Assembly (NCBI GenBank): GCA_965652145.1
Contig: CBFGTV010000045.1
Span: 1-27,228 of the forward strand
DNA length: 27,228 nucleotides
Direction: 5' to 3'
From: CBFGTV01 sp965652145
Lineage (GTDB): Bacteria > Bacillota > Clostridia > Peptostreptococcales > Natronincolaceae
The notes under the pieces are model-generated. The model was not told the DNA's origin. It did not search any database and was given only the letters and a program-made list of their open reading frames with translations. The first letter of the stretch is position 1; every line of letters starts with the position of its first letter. Position numbers and translations under genes: made by a program. Shown here one piece after another: positions 1-8,009 of this stretch.

Positions 1-261
1 GGAGAGGGACTCATTAACTTTTGGATGTTTGCAGTTCAACTTATGGCGTTTCGGTTTTTCAACGGGGCGATCTACAAAATATCAGGAAAAGGCCGTGTGT
101 TTATGTGTGTATTATTCCACACCATGTTCAATGCGGCATCCCCTATCTTTGGCACCATGACTATGACTTGGGCGGGAACCATTGCCGCAAATGCGGTGAT
201 TGTTCTGGTTTCAATTGTAACCGTTGTGATATACGACAAAAAGAACAGGCAAATAATATAA
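1..261 (+). CDS. CPBP-family intramembrane protease (C-terminal fragment)
   Basis: The frame is open from the first base of the window, so the N-terminus lies outside; 86 codons are present. It ends in hydrophobic segments followed by a short charged tail (DKKNRQ). The motif FHTMFNAASP (His at codon 40, Asn at codon 44) matches the last conserved HxxxN motif of the CPBP (CAAX protease and bacteriocin-processing, Abi) family of glutamic intramembrane endopeptidases. These are polytopic membrane enzymes used in prenyl-protein processing, peptide export or bacteriocin immunity. The EExxxR motif that would confirm catalysis is upstream of the window. The substrate cannot be inferred. The family call rests on one motif plus hydrophobicity. 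Confidence 0.7.
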   Translation, partial: GEGLINFWMFAVQLMAFRFFNGAIYKISGKGRVFMCVLFHTMFNAASPIFGTMTMTWAGTIAANAVIVLVSIVTVVIYDKKNRQII

Positions 262-339
262 GCATTATCTTCAGTCACCTTATACTGATAAGGTGGATGA
301 GCAAGTGCAGAATTGCCTGTACATCAGATTGCTGCGCCT

Positions 340-415
340 ATCCAGTCAGTCAAGGGCGAGTAGTATTTTGCTAGCGCAAAATCTACTCTTAAACCTTTGA
401 CTGGCTGGATTTTTT
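340..415 (+). terminator. Long hairpin with T-tract after the CPBP protease
   Basis: The arms at 340-355 and 395-410 are nearly complementary (ccagtcagtcaagg with cctttgactggctgg). An inner stem is formed by gagtag and attttgc pairing with gcaaaat and ctactc around TAGC. Six T residues follow at 410-415. It acts plausibly as a Rho-independent terminator for the protease. At about 70 bp it is longer than usual and could also be a dispersed palindromic repeat or a remnant of a mobile element. Confidence 0.55.
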
Positions 416-530
416 CTGTGTCATTACGCCGCTGACAAACGAAGGATCAGCTTTATCCGATAGTCCGCCTTTTGTTGTCACATCCGCTTGCCGACTGTCC
501 AATAGAATGTTCTTGATACTTTTTTGATCT

Positions 531-548
531 ATATCATAATTATGATAT
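531..548. repeat. 18-bp perfect palindrome
   Basis: ATATCATAATTATGATAT reads the same on both strands. Arms AATAGAAT (501-508) and ATTCTATT (547-554) form an outer inverted repeat around it. It lies 60 bp upstream of the pckA -35 box. It could be an operator, a hairpin, or chance in AT-rich DNA. Confidence 0.4.
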
Positions 549-607
549 TCTATTAGCTTCCCAAAATGAAATTAATTTTATTTAATATTTAAAATACATA
601 TTATATA

Positions 608-635
608 TTGATTGAAAGAATATTTATGTTATACT
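608..635 (+). promoter_or_regulatory. Predicted sigma-A promoter of pckA
   Basis: A -35 box TTGATT (608-613) is followed after 16 bp by a -10 box TATACT (630-635), with a TG two bases before it (extended -10, TGTTATACT). The start codon lies about 64 bp downstream, leaving a leader of roughly 55 nt. Confidence 0.6.
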
Positions 636-698
636 TTATATGAAATTGATATACACCAATTAGTCAAGCATATAATATAATTAATTGAGGTGACCATT

Positions 699-2216
699 GT
701 GTTTGCAGAGCAAATCAAGGCAAGAAAAATAATAGAAAACCCAACACTGGAAGAATTGAAGGAATTGGCCAGGGAAAGCGGTAAAACAACGAAATATGGC
801 AGTGTAGCCTATGTATCCCAAACAAGAAACAGAAGTGCAGCCCAAACCTATATTGTTGATGATATAGAATTGGGAGTAAAACAGCAGGGAATTTCAAGGG
901 AAAAGGCCCAGCTCCTTCAAAGGGAAGTGCTGGCTTATCTGGCTAGTCAAAATATTATTCAGGTCGACCGTAAAATGGGAATGGGTGGCAAGTTTTCATT
1001 CCATTGCAGGCTGTATATTACAGAAAAATACGCTAGAATTGCCCATATGTGGTATAACACATTATTTAGCCCAACAATACAAGAAGCTGTTGATTTTACC
1101 AGTATTTATGTACCCGAATGGCCTGAAAAGATTATTGTCTGTGACCCTCAAAATCGGCTAACCCTCATTTTAGGTACAGACTACTTTGGCGAAGCAAAAA
1201 AATCCTTTTTAAGAATGGCAATGTATGAGGTGAAACAGCAAAAGGGACTGGGGCTTCATGCCGGCAGTAAGGTACTACGAGTTAAAGACAAGGAAGGAAA
1301 AATGAAAGAGGTAGGCTTTATCCTCTTTGGGTTAAGCGGTACGGGGAAAACCACCTTAACAATTCACGATCATGGCTTACTGGGGGAAGAAGGAGCCATT
1401 GTAAGGCAGGATGATGTCGTTTTTATGGATGAAAAGGGCGCCTGCTATGGCAGTGAAGACGGCTTTTTTATTAAAACTGAAGGATTAGACGTATCCCAGA
1501 AGGTTTTGTATGAAGCAGCAATACACCCCTCTACCACCTTTGAGAATGTGTTTATAGACAATGGGGGAGAGATTGATTTTCATAATACAGAATTAACCTC
1601 AAATGGCAGGGGGGTTGTATTGAGAAAAGAAATAGTCAATACCGATGAAACAATTGATCTGCCCAAGGCCCATAAGTTGATATTAATTACAAGAAGAAAT
1701 GATATAATTCCACCGGTGGCAAAGCTCACTGCCCAACAGGCCGCAACCTATTTTATGCTGGGGGAATCAATTGAAACCTCGGCAGGGGACCCCACCAGAG
1801 CAGGGCAATCAAAACGATGTGTAGGTACCAACCCCTTTATCATTGGGCCAGAGGCGGAAGAAGGCCATCGAATGATGGAGATATTAAAAAACAATCCAGA
1901 TATGGAATGCTATATCTTAAATACAGGCAGTGTTGGTGCCAGAGCTGAAAAACCTGGAGAGAAGATCACAATCAAACTATCGACTGAAATTATGAAGCAG
2001 ATTGCCAGAGATGCAATAGAATGGCAGTTGGATGAGGAATGGGGCTATTTGGTACCCCAGAAGATAGAAGGAATAGACATATCCCAATACGACCCCAAAA
2101 AATACTATAGTCAAGTCGAATACAAAAATTTGGTTAATCAGTTAAAGAAAGAAAGAGAGCAATGGTTAGGCCAATTTAAGAGCCTAAGGAAAGAAATATG
2201 TGTAGTCATGGCATAG
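699..2216 (+). CDS. pckA: Phosphoenolpyruvate carboxykinase (ATP type)
   Basis: Interconverts oxaloacetate + ATP and phosphoenolpyruvate + CO2 + ADP, in the cytosol. The P-loop GLSGTGKT is at about residues 211-218. The metal and nucleotide region RQDDVVF follows about 20 residues later. Upstream are GEAKKS and GLHAGSK, which align with the catalytic Lys and His segments of the E. coli enzyme, and RKEIVNTDE supplies the conserved Arg. At 505 residues it is slightly short for the family (about 520-540) and its sequence is divergent. I place the start at GTG 699 because AGGTGA at 688-693 lies 5-6 bases before it; an in-frame GTG at 690 overlaps that site and has no Shine-Dalgarno of its own. 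The gene is monocistronic, with its own promoter and a terminator at 2228-2260. In an amino-acid-fermenting anaerobe it may work in either direction. Confidence 0.88.
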   Translation: MFAEQIKARKIIENPTLEELKELARESGKTTKYGSVAYVSQTRNRSAAQTYIVDDIELGVKQQGISREKAQLLQREVLAYLASQNIIQVDRKMGMGGKFSFHCRLYITEKYARIAHMWYNTLFSPTIQEAVDFTSIYVPEWPEKIIVCDPQNRLTLILGTDYFGEAKKSFLRMAMYEVKQQKGLGLHAGSKVLRVKDKEGKMKEVGFILFGLSGTGKTTLTIHDHGLLGEEGAIVRQDDVVFMDEKGACYGSEDGFFIKTEGLDVSQKVLYEAAIHPSTTFENVFIDNGGEIDFHNTELTSNGRGVVLRKEIVNTDETIDLPKAHKLILITRRNDIIPPVAKLTAQQAATYFMLGESIETSAGDPTRAGQSKRCVGTNPFIIGPEAEEGHRMMEILKNNPDMECYILNTGSVGARAEKPGEKITIKLSTEIMKQIARDAIEWQLDEEWGYLVPQKIEGIDISQYDPKKYYSQVEYKNLVNQLKKEREQWLGQFKSLRKEICVVMA

Positions 2217-2227
2217 AATCGATTAGT

Positions 2228-2260
2228 GAGGAAGTCAGAAAAATATGGCTTCCTCTTTTT
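2228..2260 (+). terminator. Rho-independent terminator of pckA
   Basis: Stem gaggaagtc / ggcttcctc (9 pairs, one G-U) with a 10-base loop, followed by TTTTT at 2256-2260, 12 bases after the pckA stop. Confidence 0.85.
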
Positions 2261-2303
2261 GTTAATTTTCAAGGGATAAGAAGCTCTGATTCCTGTGAGA
2301 TAA

Positions 2304-2332
2304 TTGAATTTTTTTGGAAATTATGATATGAT
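2304..2332 (+). promoter_or_regulatory. Predicted sigma-A promoter of the moeA operon
   Basis: TTGAAT (2304-2309), 17-bp spacer, TATGAT (2327-2332), with an extended -10 TG (TGATATGAT). The leader to the moeA start is about 165 nt and contains a perfect 9-bp inverted repeat, aatctgttt (2377-2385) and aaacagatt (2395-2403), which could serve in regulation. I do not recognise a Moco riboswitch in it. Confidence 0.6.
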
Positions 2333-2503
2333 ATTTAGACATGATAATTGAAGAAAATTTAACAAATTTCGCAAAGAATCTGTTTTTAATCCCTAAACAG
2401 ATTAAAAGAGTTTTTATAGAGGTCGGAAATTTTGGCTGGTGGAAAGGAAAAAAAGCTAACATTAAGGGATCGTTTTTTTATTGATATGTTAAGGAGGAAG
2501 GTC

Positions 2504-3730
2504 ATGGAGTTACTAAGTACCCTATCTATATCGGCAGCTAAAAACAAAATAGAGCAGCACTTTAAGGACTTTAAGCTGACGGTGGAGGACATACCTCTGA
2601 CCGAGGCCCAGGATCGAATTTTATCTAAAGATATCACGGCCCTTGATAATGTGCCGGATTTTAATCGATCTACCGTTGATGGCTATGCCTTAATCAGTAA
2701 AGATACCATAGGAGCTAGTGAAACACTGCCGGGCTTTTTAGAGGTAATTGGTTCCGTAGAAATGGGACAGGGAGCCGATTTGAGCTTGAAATCTGGACAA
2801 TGCTGCTATGTTCCCACCGGTGGAATGCTTCCAATGGGGGCCGATGGGGTTGTAATGGTTGAATATACGGAGCTGCTGGATGAAAAGACGGTATGTATTC
2901 AAAGGCCCGTAGCACCCCTTGAAAATATACTTAGTCGGGGAGATGATATTCGGGAAGGGCAAATGATATTTAAAAAGGGCCATAGGTTAAGAAGTCAGGA
3001 TATTGGCGCCCTGGCTGGAATGGGCTTTAACAGGGTACAGGTCTATCAAAGGCTGCGTGTTAGCATTATTTCTACAGGAGACGAGCTGTTGGCCCCGGAA
3101 GAAGAGCTGACACCAGGAAAGATTAGAGATATGAATACCTATAGCCTGGCTGCGGCGGCCCAAAAGGATGGGTGTCAGATCGTATCAACGGCCGTAGTTG
3201 GTGATCAGTTTGATCTGTTGAGAAATCATTTGCAGGAGGTATTACCCCAAAGCGATGTAGTTCTGATTTCAGGAGGCAGCTCCATGGGGGTGAAGGATAT
3301 TACCAAGGATGTGATAAATAGTCTGGGGGAGCCGGGGGTTTTTATCCATGGTCTGGCTGTTAAGCCTGGAAAGCCCACCATTGCGGCTAAACTTCAGGAC
3401 AAGGCCGTCTTTGGGTTACCGGGTCAGCCGGTATCGGCCCTGGTAATTTATCATGTTATTGTGGGGGAATTTATAAAAAGGATACAGGGGCAGGCCCCAG
3501 AAAATCCTTATATGATGGGGGAAATTACCGTCAATATTCCTTCTGCCGCCGGCAAAGAGCACTATGTCATGGTTACCCTGTCAAGGGAAGGCTCAAAGCT
3601 TATGGTTAATCCCGTCTATGGTAAATCGGGTATGCTCAGTATGATGACGAAAGCCATAGGATATATCTGTATTGGACAAAATCAAGAAGGAATTTATCGT
3701 GGCGATTCTGTTAAGGTCTACCTATTTTAA
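2504..3730 (+). CDS. moeA: Molybdopterin molybdenumtransferase MoeA
   Basis: MoeA inserts molybdate (or tungstate) into adenylylated molybdopterin, the last step in making the basic molybdenum cofactor; it is cytosolic. The 408-residue protein has the usual domain order: the N-terminal segment STVDGYA with Asp59 (the same position as the essential Asp of E. coli MoeA), an MPT-binding core with STGDEL (about 190) and SGGSSMGVKD (about 256-265), KPGKP at 287-291, LPGQPVSA, and a C-terminal beta-barrel domain. The start is ATG 2504, five bases behind AAGGAGGA (2491-2498). The open frame extends 24 codons further upstream but those lack a ribosome-binding site and fall outside the family's length. 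It is first in an operon with a MoeA-PBP fusion 16 bases downstream and a MOSC protein. Confidence 0.93.
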   Translation: MELLSTLSISAAKNKIEQHFKDFKLTVEDIPLTEAQDRILSKDITALDNVPDFNRSTVDGYALISKDTIGASETLPGFLEVIGSVEMGQGADLSLKSGQCCYVPTGGMLPMGADGVVMVEYTELLDEKTVCIQRPVAPLENILSRGDDIREGQMIFKKGHRLRSQDIGALAGMGFNRVQVYQRLRVSIISTGDELLAPEEELTPGKIRDMNTYSLAAAAQKDGCQIVSTAVVGDQFDLLRNHLQEVLPQSDVVLISGGSSMGVKDITKDVINSLGEPGVFIHGLAVKPGKPTIAAKLQDKAVFGLPGQPVSALVIYHVIVGEFIKRIQGQAPENPYMMGEITVNIPSAAGKEHYVMVTLSREGSKLMVNPVYGKSGMLSMMTKAIGYICIGQNQEGIYRGDSVKVYLF

Positions 3731-3746
3731 GAAGAGAGGGAAAACG

Positions 3747-5666
3747 ATGAAGGAAAAAAGAAATATCTATTTAACCAATATACCCCTTAAAGAGGCCCAG
3801 GAAAGCTATATGACCAAAATCAACTTCAACAACCGCAATCATACAGAGGTTATTTCCGTTTCTGATGCTCTGGGCAGAATAACAGCCAAGCCCGTCTTTG
3901 CCCATAAATCTTCACCCTATTATAATGCTGCGGCCATGGATGGTATTGCGGTAATTGCAGAAAAGACCCACGGGGCTACAGAAGTTAATCCCTTGCAATT
4001 AAAGATCAATGATGATTTTGTGTATATTAATACCGGTGGGGAGCTGAAACATCCCTTTAATGCCGTTATTATGATTGAGGATATCGTAATTATCGATGAA
4101 AATACCGTAGAAATTGTTGAGGCGGCAAAAAACTGGCAGCATGTCAGACCCATTGGCGAGGACATCGTTGAAGGAGAACTAATTGTGGCGGCCAATCATG
4201 AAATCAGGCCCGTTGATATGGGTGCCCTGCTGGCAGGTCATATTCAAAAGCTGGAGGTATTGACGATACCAAGGGTAGGAATTATTCCCACAGGGGCCGA
4301 GCTTATACATGTAAAGGAAGAGGTGGCGCCGGGGAAAATTATTGACTCTAATAGCAGCATGTTCCAGGCTATGGTAAAGCAGTATGGTGGGGCTCCTCAA
4401 GTTTATCCGATTGTCCGGGATGACTACGAGGAATTGAAGGCTGCAATTATCAATGCTGTTACGGAAAATGACCTGGTGATCATTAATGCAGGCTCATCGG
4501 CAGGCTCAAAGGATTTTACGGTCGATGTGCTGCGGGAAATCGGAGAAGTAGTTATCCATGGAGTAGCCACCAAACCAGGTAAACCGGTTATTCTCTCGAT
4601 TGTTCAGGGCAAGCCGGTGGTGGGAATACCAGGATACCCTGTATCAGCCTATTTTACCGTTGAATTCTTTATTAAGCCACTTATCGCACAATACCAGCAT
4701 AAAAGCGTACCAACAGCAGATACGGTGGAGGCAATTCTCTCCCGCAGAATCGTTTCTTCCCTTAAATATGAGGAATATGTTCGCATGAAGCTGGGACGAG
4801 TGGGTGAAAAGCTGATTGCCACCCCTCTGGACCGAGGGGCAGGAGTCACCATGTCTTTGGTTCGAGCCGACGGCGTACTGGTGATTCCACAGCATTTAGA
4901 GGGCTATGAAGGGGGCAGTCGTGTTGAAATACAGCTATTAAAACCCTTAAAAGAGATTCAGCAAACCATCGTATCGATTGGCAGCCACGATTTGGTAATG
5001 GATCTGCTTAGTAACCAGCTTCAGGAGGCCATAGGAGATTTATACCTGTCTTCAGCCCATGTGGGCAGCCTGGGGGGAATTATGGCCATGAAAAAGGAAG
5101 AATGTCATCTGGCACCGATTCACCTGCTGGATACCACCACCGGTGAATACAACCGTTCCTATGTAAAACAATATTTAAAGGGACAGGATTTGGCCCTGAT
5201 CAAATTTGTAGGAAGAAGCCAAGGGATAATGGTGGCTAAGGGTAATCCTAAAAATATTAAGGGAATAGCAGACCTGAAGGAAAAGGGTATTCAGTTTGTC
5301 AATCGCCAAAGGGGAGCAGGTACCAGAATATTGCTTGATTATTTACTGGAAAAGCATAACATCCCTTCGGAAGAAATTATGGGCTACGAAAGGGAGATGA
5401 CAACCCATATGGCTGTGGCGGCTGCCATTGAAGGAGAAACAGCAGATTGCGGCCTGGGAATACTGTCGGCTGCCCAGGCACTAGGATTAGATTTTATCCC
5501 CCTGGCATGGGAGGATTACGATTTGTTGATTCCTCAGAAGCTGCTGAAGGATGAAAAAGTACAGGCGTTACTAAGGGTGATGACCAGCGAAGGATTTAAG
5601 GAACGAATTGCTTCTTTAGGTGGTTATCGAACCGACGAAATCGGAAAAATAATAGAATTAAATTAG
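3747..5666 (+). CDS. MoeA-like protein fused to a periplasmic-binding-protein-like domain
   Basis: A second MoeA homologue of 639 residues. Residues 1 to about 400 repeat the MoeA layout: AAMDGIAV with Asp65, PTGAEL (181-186), NAGSSAGSKD (248-256), KPGKP (276-280), IPGYPVSA (294-301) and a C-terminal barrel. Residues from about 407 to 630 form a PBP-like domain of the type used for molybdate/tungstate sensing (Pfam PBP-like), with IGSHD, GSLGGIMA, RQRGAGTRILLDYLL and an ending similar to LysR/ModE-linked ligand-binding domains. Such fusions are known in Firmicutes and archaea; the added domain may bind oxyanion or cofactor, but this has not been settled. The start is ATG 3747 after GAGAGGG; an in-frame ATG at 3672 lies inside moeA and lacks a site. 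Having two MoeA proteins side by side suggests division of labour, possibly Mo versus W. Confidence 0.88.
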   Translation: MKEKRNIYLTNIPLKEAQESYMTKINFNNRNHTEVISVSDALGRITAKPVFAHKSSPYYNAAAMDGIAVIAEKTHGATEVNPLQLKINDDFVYINTGGELKHPFNAVIMIEDIVIIDENTVEIVEAAKNWQHVRPIGEDIVEGELIVAANHEIRPVDMGALLAGHIQKLEVLTIPRVGIIPTGAELIHVKEEVAPGKIIDSNSSMFQAMVKQYGGAPQVYPIVRDDYEELKAAIINAVTENDLVIINAGSSAGSKDFTVDVLREIGEVVIHGVATKPGKPVILSIVQGKPVVGIPGYPVSAYFTVEFFIKPLIAQYQHKSVPTADTVEAILSRRIVSSLKYEEYVRMKLGRVGEKLIATPLDRGAGVTMSLVRADGVLVIPQHLEGYEGGSRVEIQLLKPLKEIQQTIVSIGSHDLVMDLLSNQLQEAIGDLYLSSAHVGSLGGIMAMKKEECHLAPIHLLDTTTGEYNRSYVKQYLKGQDLALIKFVGRSQGIMVAKGNPKNIKGIADLKEKGIQFVNRQRGAGTRILLDYLLEKHNIPSEEIMGYEREMTTHMAVAAAIEGETADCGLGILSAAQALGLDFIPLAWEDYDLLIPQKLLKDEKVQALLRVMTSEGFKERIASLGGYRTDEIGKIIELN

Positions 5667-5679
5667 AGGGGGCATTAAA

Positions 5680-6114
5680 ATGGCAACGGTTATTTCAATT
5701 AATATCAGCGATAAGAAGGGAATTCCCAAGGACCCAATCAGTCGAGGCGTCTTTGTTGAGGGCTTTGGTTTAGAAAATGATTCCCATGGCGGAGACTGGC
5801 ATCGTCAGGTAAGCCTATTGGCCCAGGAGAGCATACAAAAAATAGAAGCCATGGGTATCAAAGATCTGGCACCAGGGCGATTTGCCGAAAACATAACAAC
5901 AGAGGGCATTGTCTTACATGAATTGCCCATAGGCACAAGGCTTAAAATAGGCGATACCATACAAGAGGTAACCCAAATTGGAAAGGAATGCCATACCCGC
6001 TGTGCCATCTATCATACTGTGGGAGACTGTGTAATGCCCAAGGAGGGGATTTTTACCAAGATAATTAAAGGTGGTACTGTTATGCCCGGTGATCAAATCG
6101 AAATTATAGAATAA
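5680..6114 (+). CDS. MOSC-domain protein
   Basis: A 144-residue stand-alone MOSC (molybdenum cofactor sulfurase C-terminal) domain. Visible family features are NDSHGGDWHRQVSLL (about 33-47), the GRFAENITTEG segment (66-76), IGDTI (about 90-94) and the cysteine cluster at Cys104, Cys108 and Cys117 in GKECHTRCAIYHTVGDC; in MOSC proteins a conserved Cys is thought to carry sulfur or bind the cofactor's metal. Its start is ATG 5680 after AGAGGGGG, 13 bases behind the MoeA-PBP stop, so it is co-transcribed. Together the three genes point to final assembly or delivery of the Mo/W cofactor. The acceptor enzyme is not in the window. Confidence 0.88.
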   Translation: MATVISINISDKKGIPKDPISRGVFVEGFGLENDSHGGDWHRQVSLLAQESIQKIEAMGIKDLAPGRFAENITTEGIVLHELPIGTRLKIGDTIQEVTQIGKECHTRCAIYHTVGDCVMPKEGIFTKIIKGGTVMPGDQIEIIE

Positions 6115-6116
6115 AT

Positions 6117-6225
6117 AAAAGACCTAAAACAACCCCTAGATTCCAGTAGCAGCAAGGCGACGAAGAAGATAGGGGTAATTTATTGGATAAAGCCCTGGGC
6201 TTGCTTTGCTGAAATAGGGACTTTT
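6117..6225 (+). other. Candidate structured RNA, identity unknown
   Basis: This non-coding stretch between the MOSC gene and polX has several complementary segments. AAAAG (6117-6121) with CTTTT (6221-6225), continued by CCTA with TAGG after an A-A mismatch, would close the element. ACCCCT (6132-6137) pairs with AGGGGT (6171-6176). CAGCAAG (6150-6156) can pair with CTTGCT (6200-6205), crossing the previous stem and so forming a possible pseudoknot. The near-palindrome AGCCCTGGGCT lies at 6191-6201. It does not match any riboswitch consensus I know. The pairing was read by eye and may be chance. Confidence 0.3.
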
Positions 6226-6287
6226 AAATTCTATGATAATAAGTAGAGAAAAGGGATATAATCAACAGATAGAAGGGAGGATAGTCA

Positions 6288-8006
6288 ATGGATAAATACA
6301 AGGTGAGCATTATATTAGAGGAAATTGGGAAAATGCTTGAACTTAAGGGAGAAAACCCCTTCAAAATCAGGGCCTACTATACCGGAGCCCGGCTTATTGA
6401 AAATACAGAAGAAGATTTAGAGGAACTGGTGAAGGAAAAACGATTAAATGAAATCAGAGGCATTGGAAAGGCCCTTGAAACCAAAATAACAGAGCTGATT
6501 GAAACGGGGGAGCTGGCCTATTATGAAAAGCTGAGAAGAGAAACCCCCGAAGGACTTTTTGAGCTGTTGAAAATCCCTGGCCTTGGCCCCAAAAAGATAA
6601 AGGAGCTTTATGAAAGGCTTCATATCGCTTCGGTGGCGGAATTAGAAAATGCCTGTATGGAAAATCGGCTGATAGACCTGAAGGGGTTTGGAGAAAAGAC
6701 TCAAAGAAATATATTAGAGGGAATTGAAGATTATAAAAAGCGTAAGGGTCAATTCCTTATATCCACTGCCCTGTTTCATGGTGAGAGGATTGTAGACAAA
6801 ATGAAATCATTGCCCCAGGTGCTGGAAATAAGCCTGGCGGGCAGTATTAGAAGACAAAAGGAAATTGTGAAGGATATAGATATCATAGCCTGCTGCCGCC
6901 CGGGCCACGAGGAGGAGGTCATGGACCATTTTGTACAGCTTCCAGAGGTGAACCGGGTGGTTGCCAAGGGGCCTACAAAATCCAGTGTTGTTTTACAGGC
7001 AGGTATAAATGTAGATTTACGATTGGTTGAACCGGAGGCCTATCCCCATGCTCTTCAACACTTTACAGGAAATAAGGACCATAATACAGCCCTAAGGCAC
7101 CGGGCCAAAAAGCTGGGTTTCAAGGTGAATGAATATGGCATCTATGAAGAAGAAAAGCGGATTTTATTAAAGGATGAAGAAGCCATTTATCAGGCCCTGG
7201 GCCTTGCCTATATTCCCCCAGAATTAAGGGAGGACCGAGGCGAATTAGAGGCGGCCGAAAGGGGGGGATTGCCCCAATTGGTTACCCAAGACGACCTCAA
7301 GGGTATTTTTCATGTTCACAGCCATTATAGCGATGGGATCCATAGTATAGAGGAATTAGTTCAAAAAGCCATCGCCATGGAGTTTCAATATATAGGTATA
7401 TCCGACCATAGCCAGAGTGCCATCTATGCCCGGGGATTAGGGGAAGCGGCAATTAAGCGACAGCACGAGGAAATCGACAGACTGTCAGAAAAATACCCTC
7501 AAATTAAAATTCTAAAGGGAATCGAATCAGATATCTTGCCGGATGGTTCCCTTGACTACTCCGACGACATATTGGCCTCCTTTGATTATGTGATTGGCTC
7601 CATCCATTCAAATTTTCACATGGGAAGAGCAGCTATGACCAGTAGACTGTTAAAGGCCATTGATAACCAGTATCTTTCAATAGTTGGTCACATTACTGGT
7701 AGATTGCTATTATCACGAAGGGGATATGAGTTAGACCTGGAAAGCGTCATCGAAGCCTGCGGGAAAAGGGGAATAGCAATAGAAATTAACAGTAATCCCC
7801 ATCGGCTTGATTTAGATTGGCGCATGGTTCAATATGCCAAGGAACACGGAGTTAAACTTGCCATTGAGCCCGATGCCCATCGGGCAGAAGAAATTGACAA
7901 TATCTGCTATGGAATAGGCGTAGCCCGTAAAGGATGGCTCGAAGCGGCGGATATCATCAATAGTCTTCCATTTAAAGAAGTAATAAAATTTTTTCAGGGA
8001 CGATAG
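6288..8006 (+). CDS. polX: DNA polymerase/3'-5' exonuclease PolX
   Basis: Family X DNA polymerase with a PHP nuclease domain, used in base-excision and gap-filling repair. The 572 residues match the usual length (B. subtilis PolX is about 570). In order: an N-terminal 8-kDa-like region with helix-hairpin-helix motifs (IRGIGKALETKI at 56-67, IPGLGPKKIKEL at 96-107, LKGFGEKTQRNI at 131-142), the palm motif GSIRRQKEIVKDIDI with Asp196 and Asp198, the third Asp at 243 (NVDLRLV), and a C-terminal PHP domain with His342, His344, Asp373-His374, His440, His468 and Asp529-His531. All catalytic residues appear present. The start ATG 6288 lies behind GAAGGGAGG (6272-6280). A possible -10 box TATAAT sits at 6257-6262, without a clear -35. 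It converges with the flippase gene, three bases away. Confidence 0.95.
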   Translation: MDKYKVSIILEEIGKMLELKGENPFKIRAYYTGARLIENTEEDLEELVKEKRLNEIRGIGKALETKITELIETGELAYYEKLRRETPEGLFELLKIPGLGPKKIKELYERLHIASVAELENACMENRLIDLKGFGEKTQRNILEGIEDYKKRKGQFLISTALFHGERIVDKMKSLPQVLEISLAGSIRRQKEIVKDIDIIACCRPGHEEEVMDHFVQLPEVNRVVAKGPTKSSVVLQAGINVDLRLVEPEAYPHALQHFTGNKDHNTALRHRAKKLGFKVNEYGIYEEEKRILLKDEEAIYQALGLAYIPPELREDRGELEAAERGGLPQLVTQDDLKGIFHVHSHYSDGIHSIEELVQKAIAMEFQYIGISDHSQSAIYARGLGEAAIKRQHEEIDRLSEKYPQIKILKGIESDILPDGSLDYSDDILASFDYVIGSIHSNFHMGRAAMTSRLLKAIDNQYLSIVGHITGRLLLSRRGYELDLESVIEACGKRGIAIEINSNPHRLDLDWRMVQYAKEHGVKLAIEPDAHRAEEIDNICYGIGVARKGWLEAADIINSLPFKEVIKFFQGR

Positions 8007-8009
8007 CCT

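Larger units (their letters stand above)
262..698. other. Hairpin-rich gap with a possible decayed reading frame
   Basis: No intact gene is visible. A perfect 8-bp hairpin with a 4-base loop lies at 276-295, just after the protease stop. A long terminator-like hairpin lies at 340-410. At 389-571 the minus strand is open for 60 codons and ends in TAA, with a local base composition (about 420-500) richer in G+C than the AT-rich flanks and a protein-like reading such as DVTTKGGLSDKADPSFVSG; it has no convincing start and no ribosome-binding site, so if real it is a gene remnant. An 18-bp palindrome (531-548) is bracketed by inverted arms at 501-508 and 547-554. From about 550 onward the DNA is very AT-rich and holds the pckA promoter. 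Confidence 0.4.

Noticed and set aside
21..374. 117-residue frame over the protease end and terminator
   Set aside because: Out-of-frame shadow of the CPBP protease; it runs through the terminator hairpin and has no ribosome-binding site.
2377..2403. 9-bp inverted repeat in the moeA leader as a Moco riboswitch
   Set aside because: A simple stem with no other conserved Moco RNA parts visible; kept only as a note in the promoter entry.
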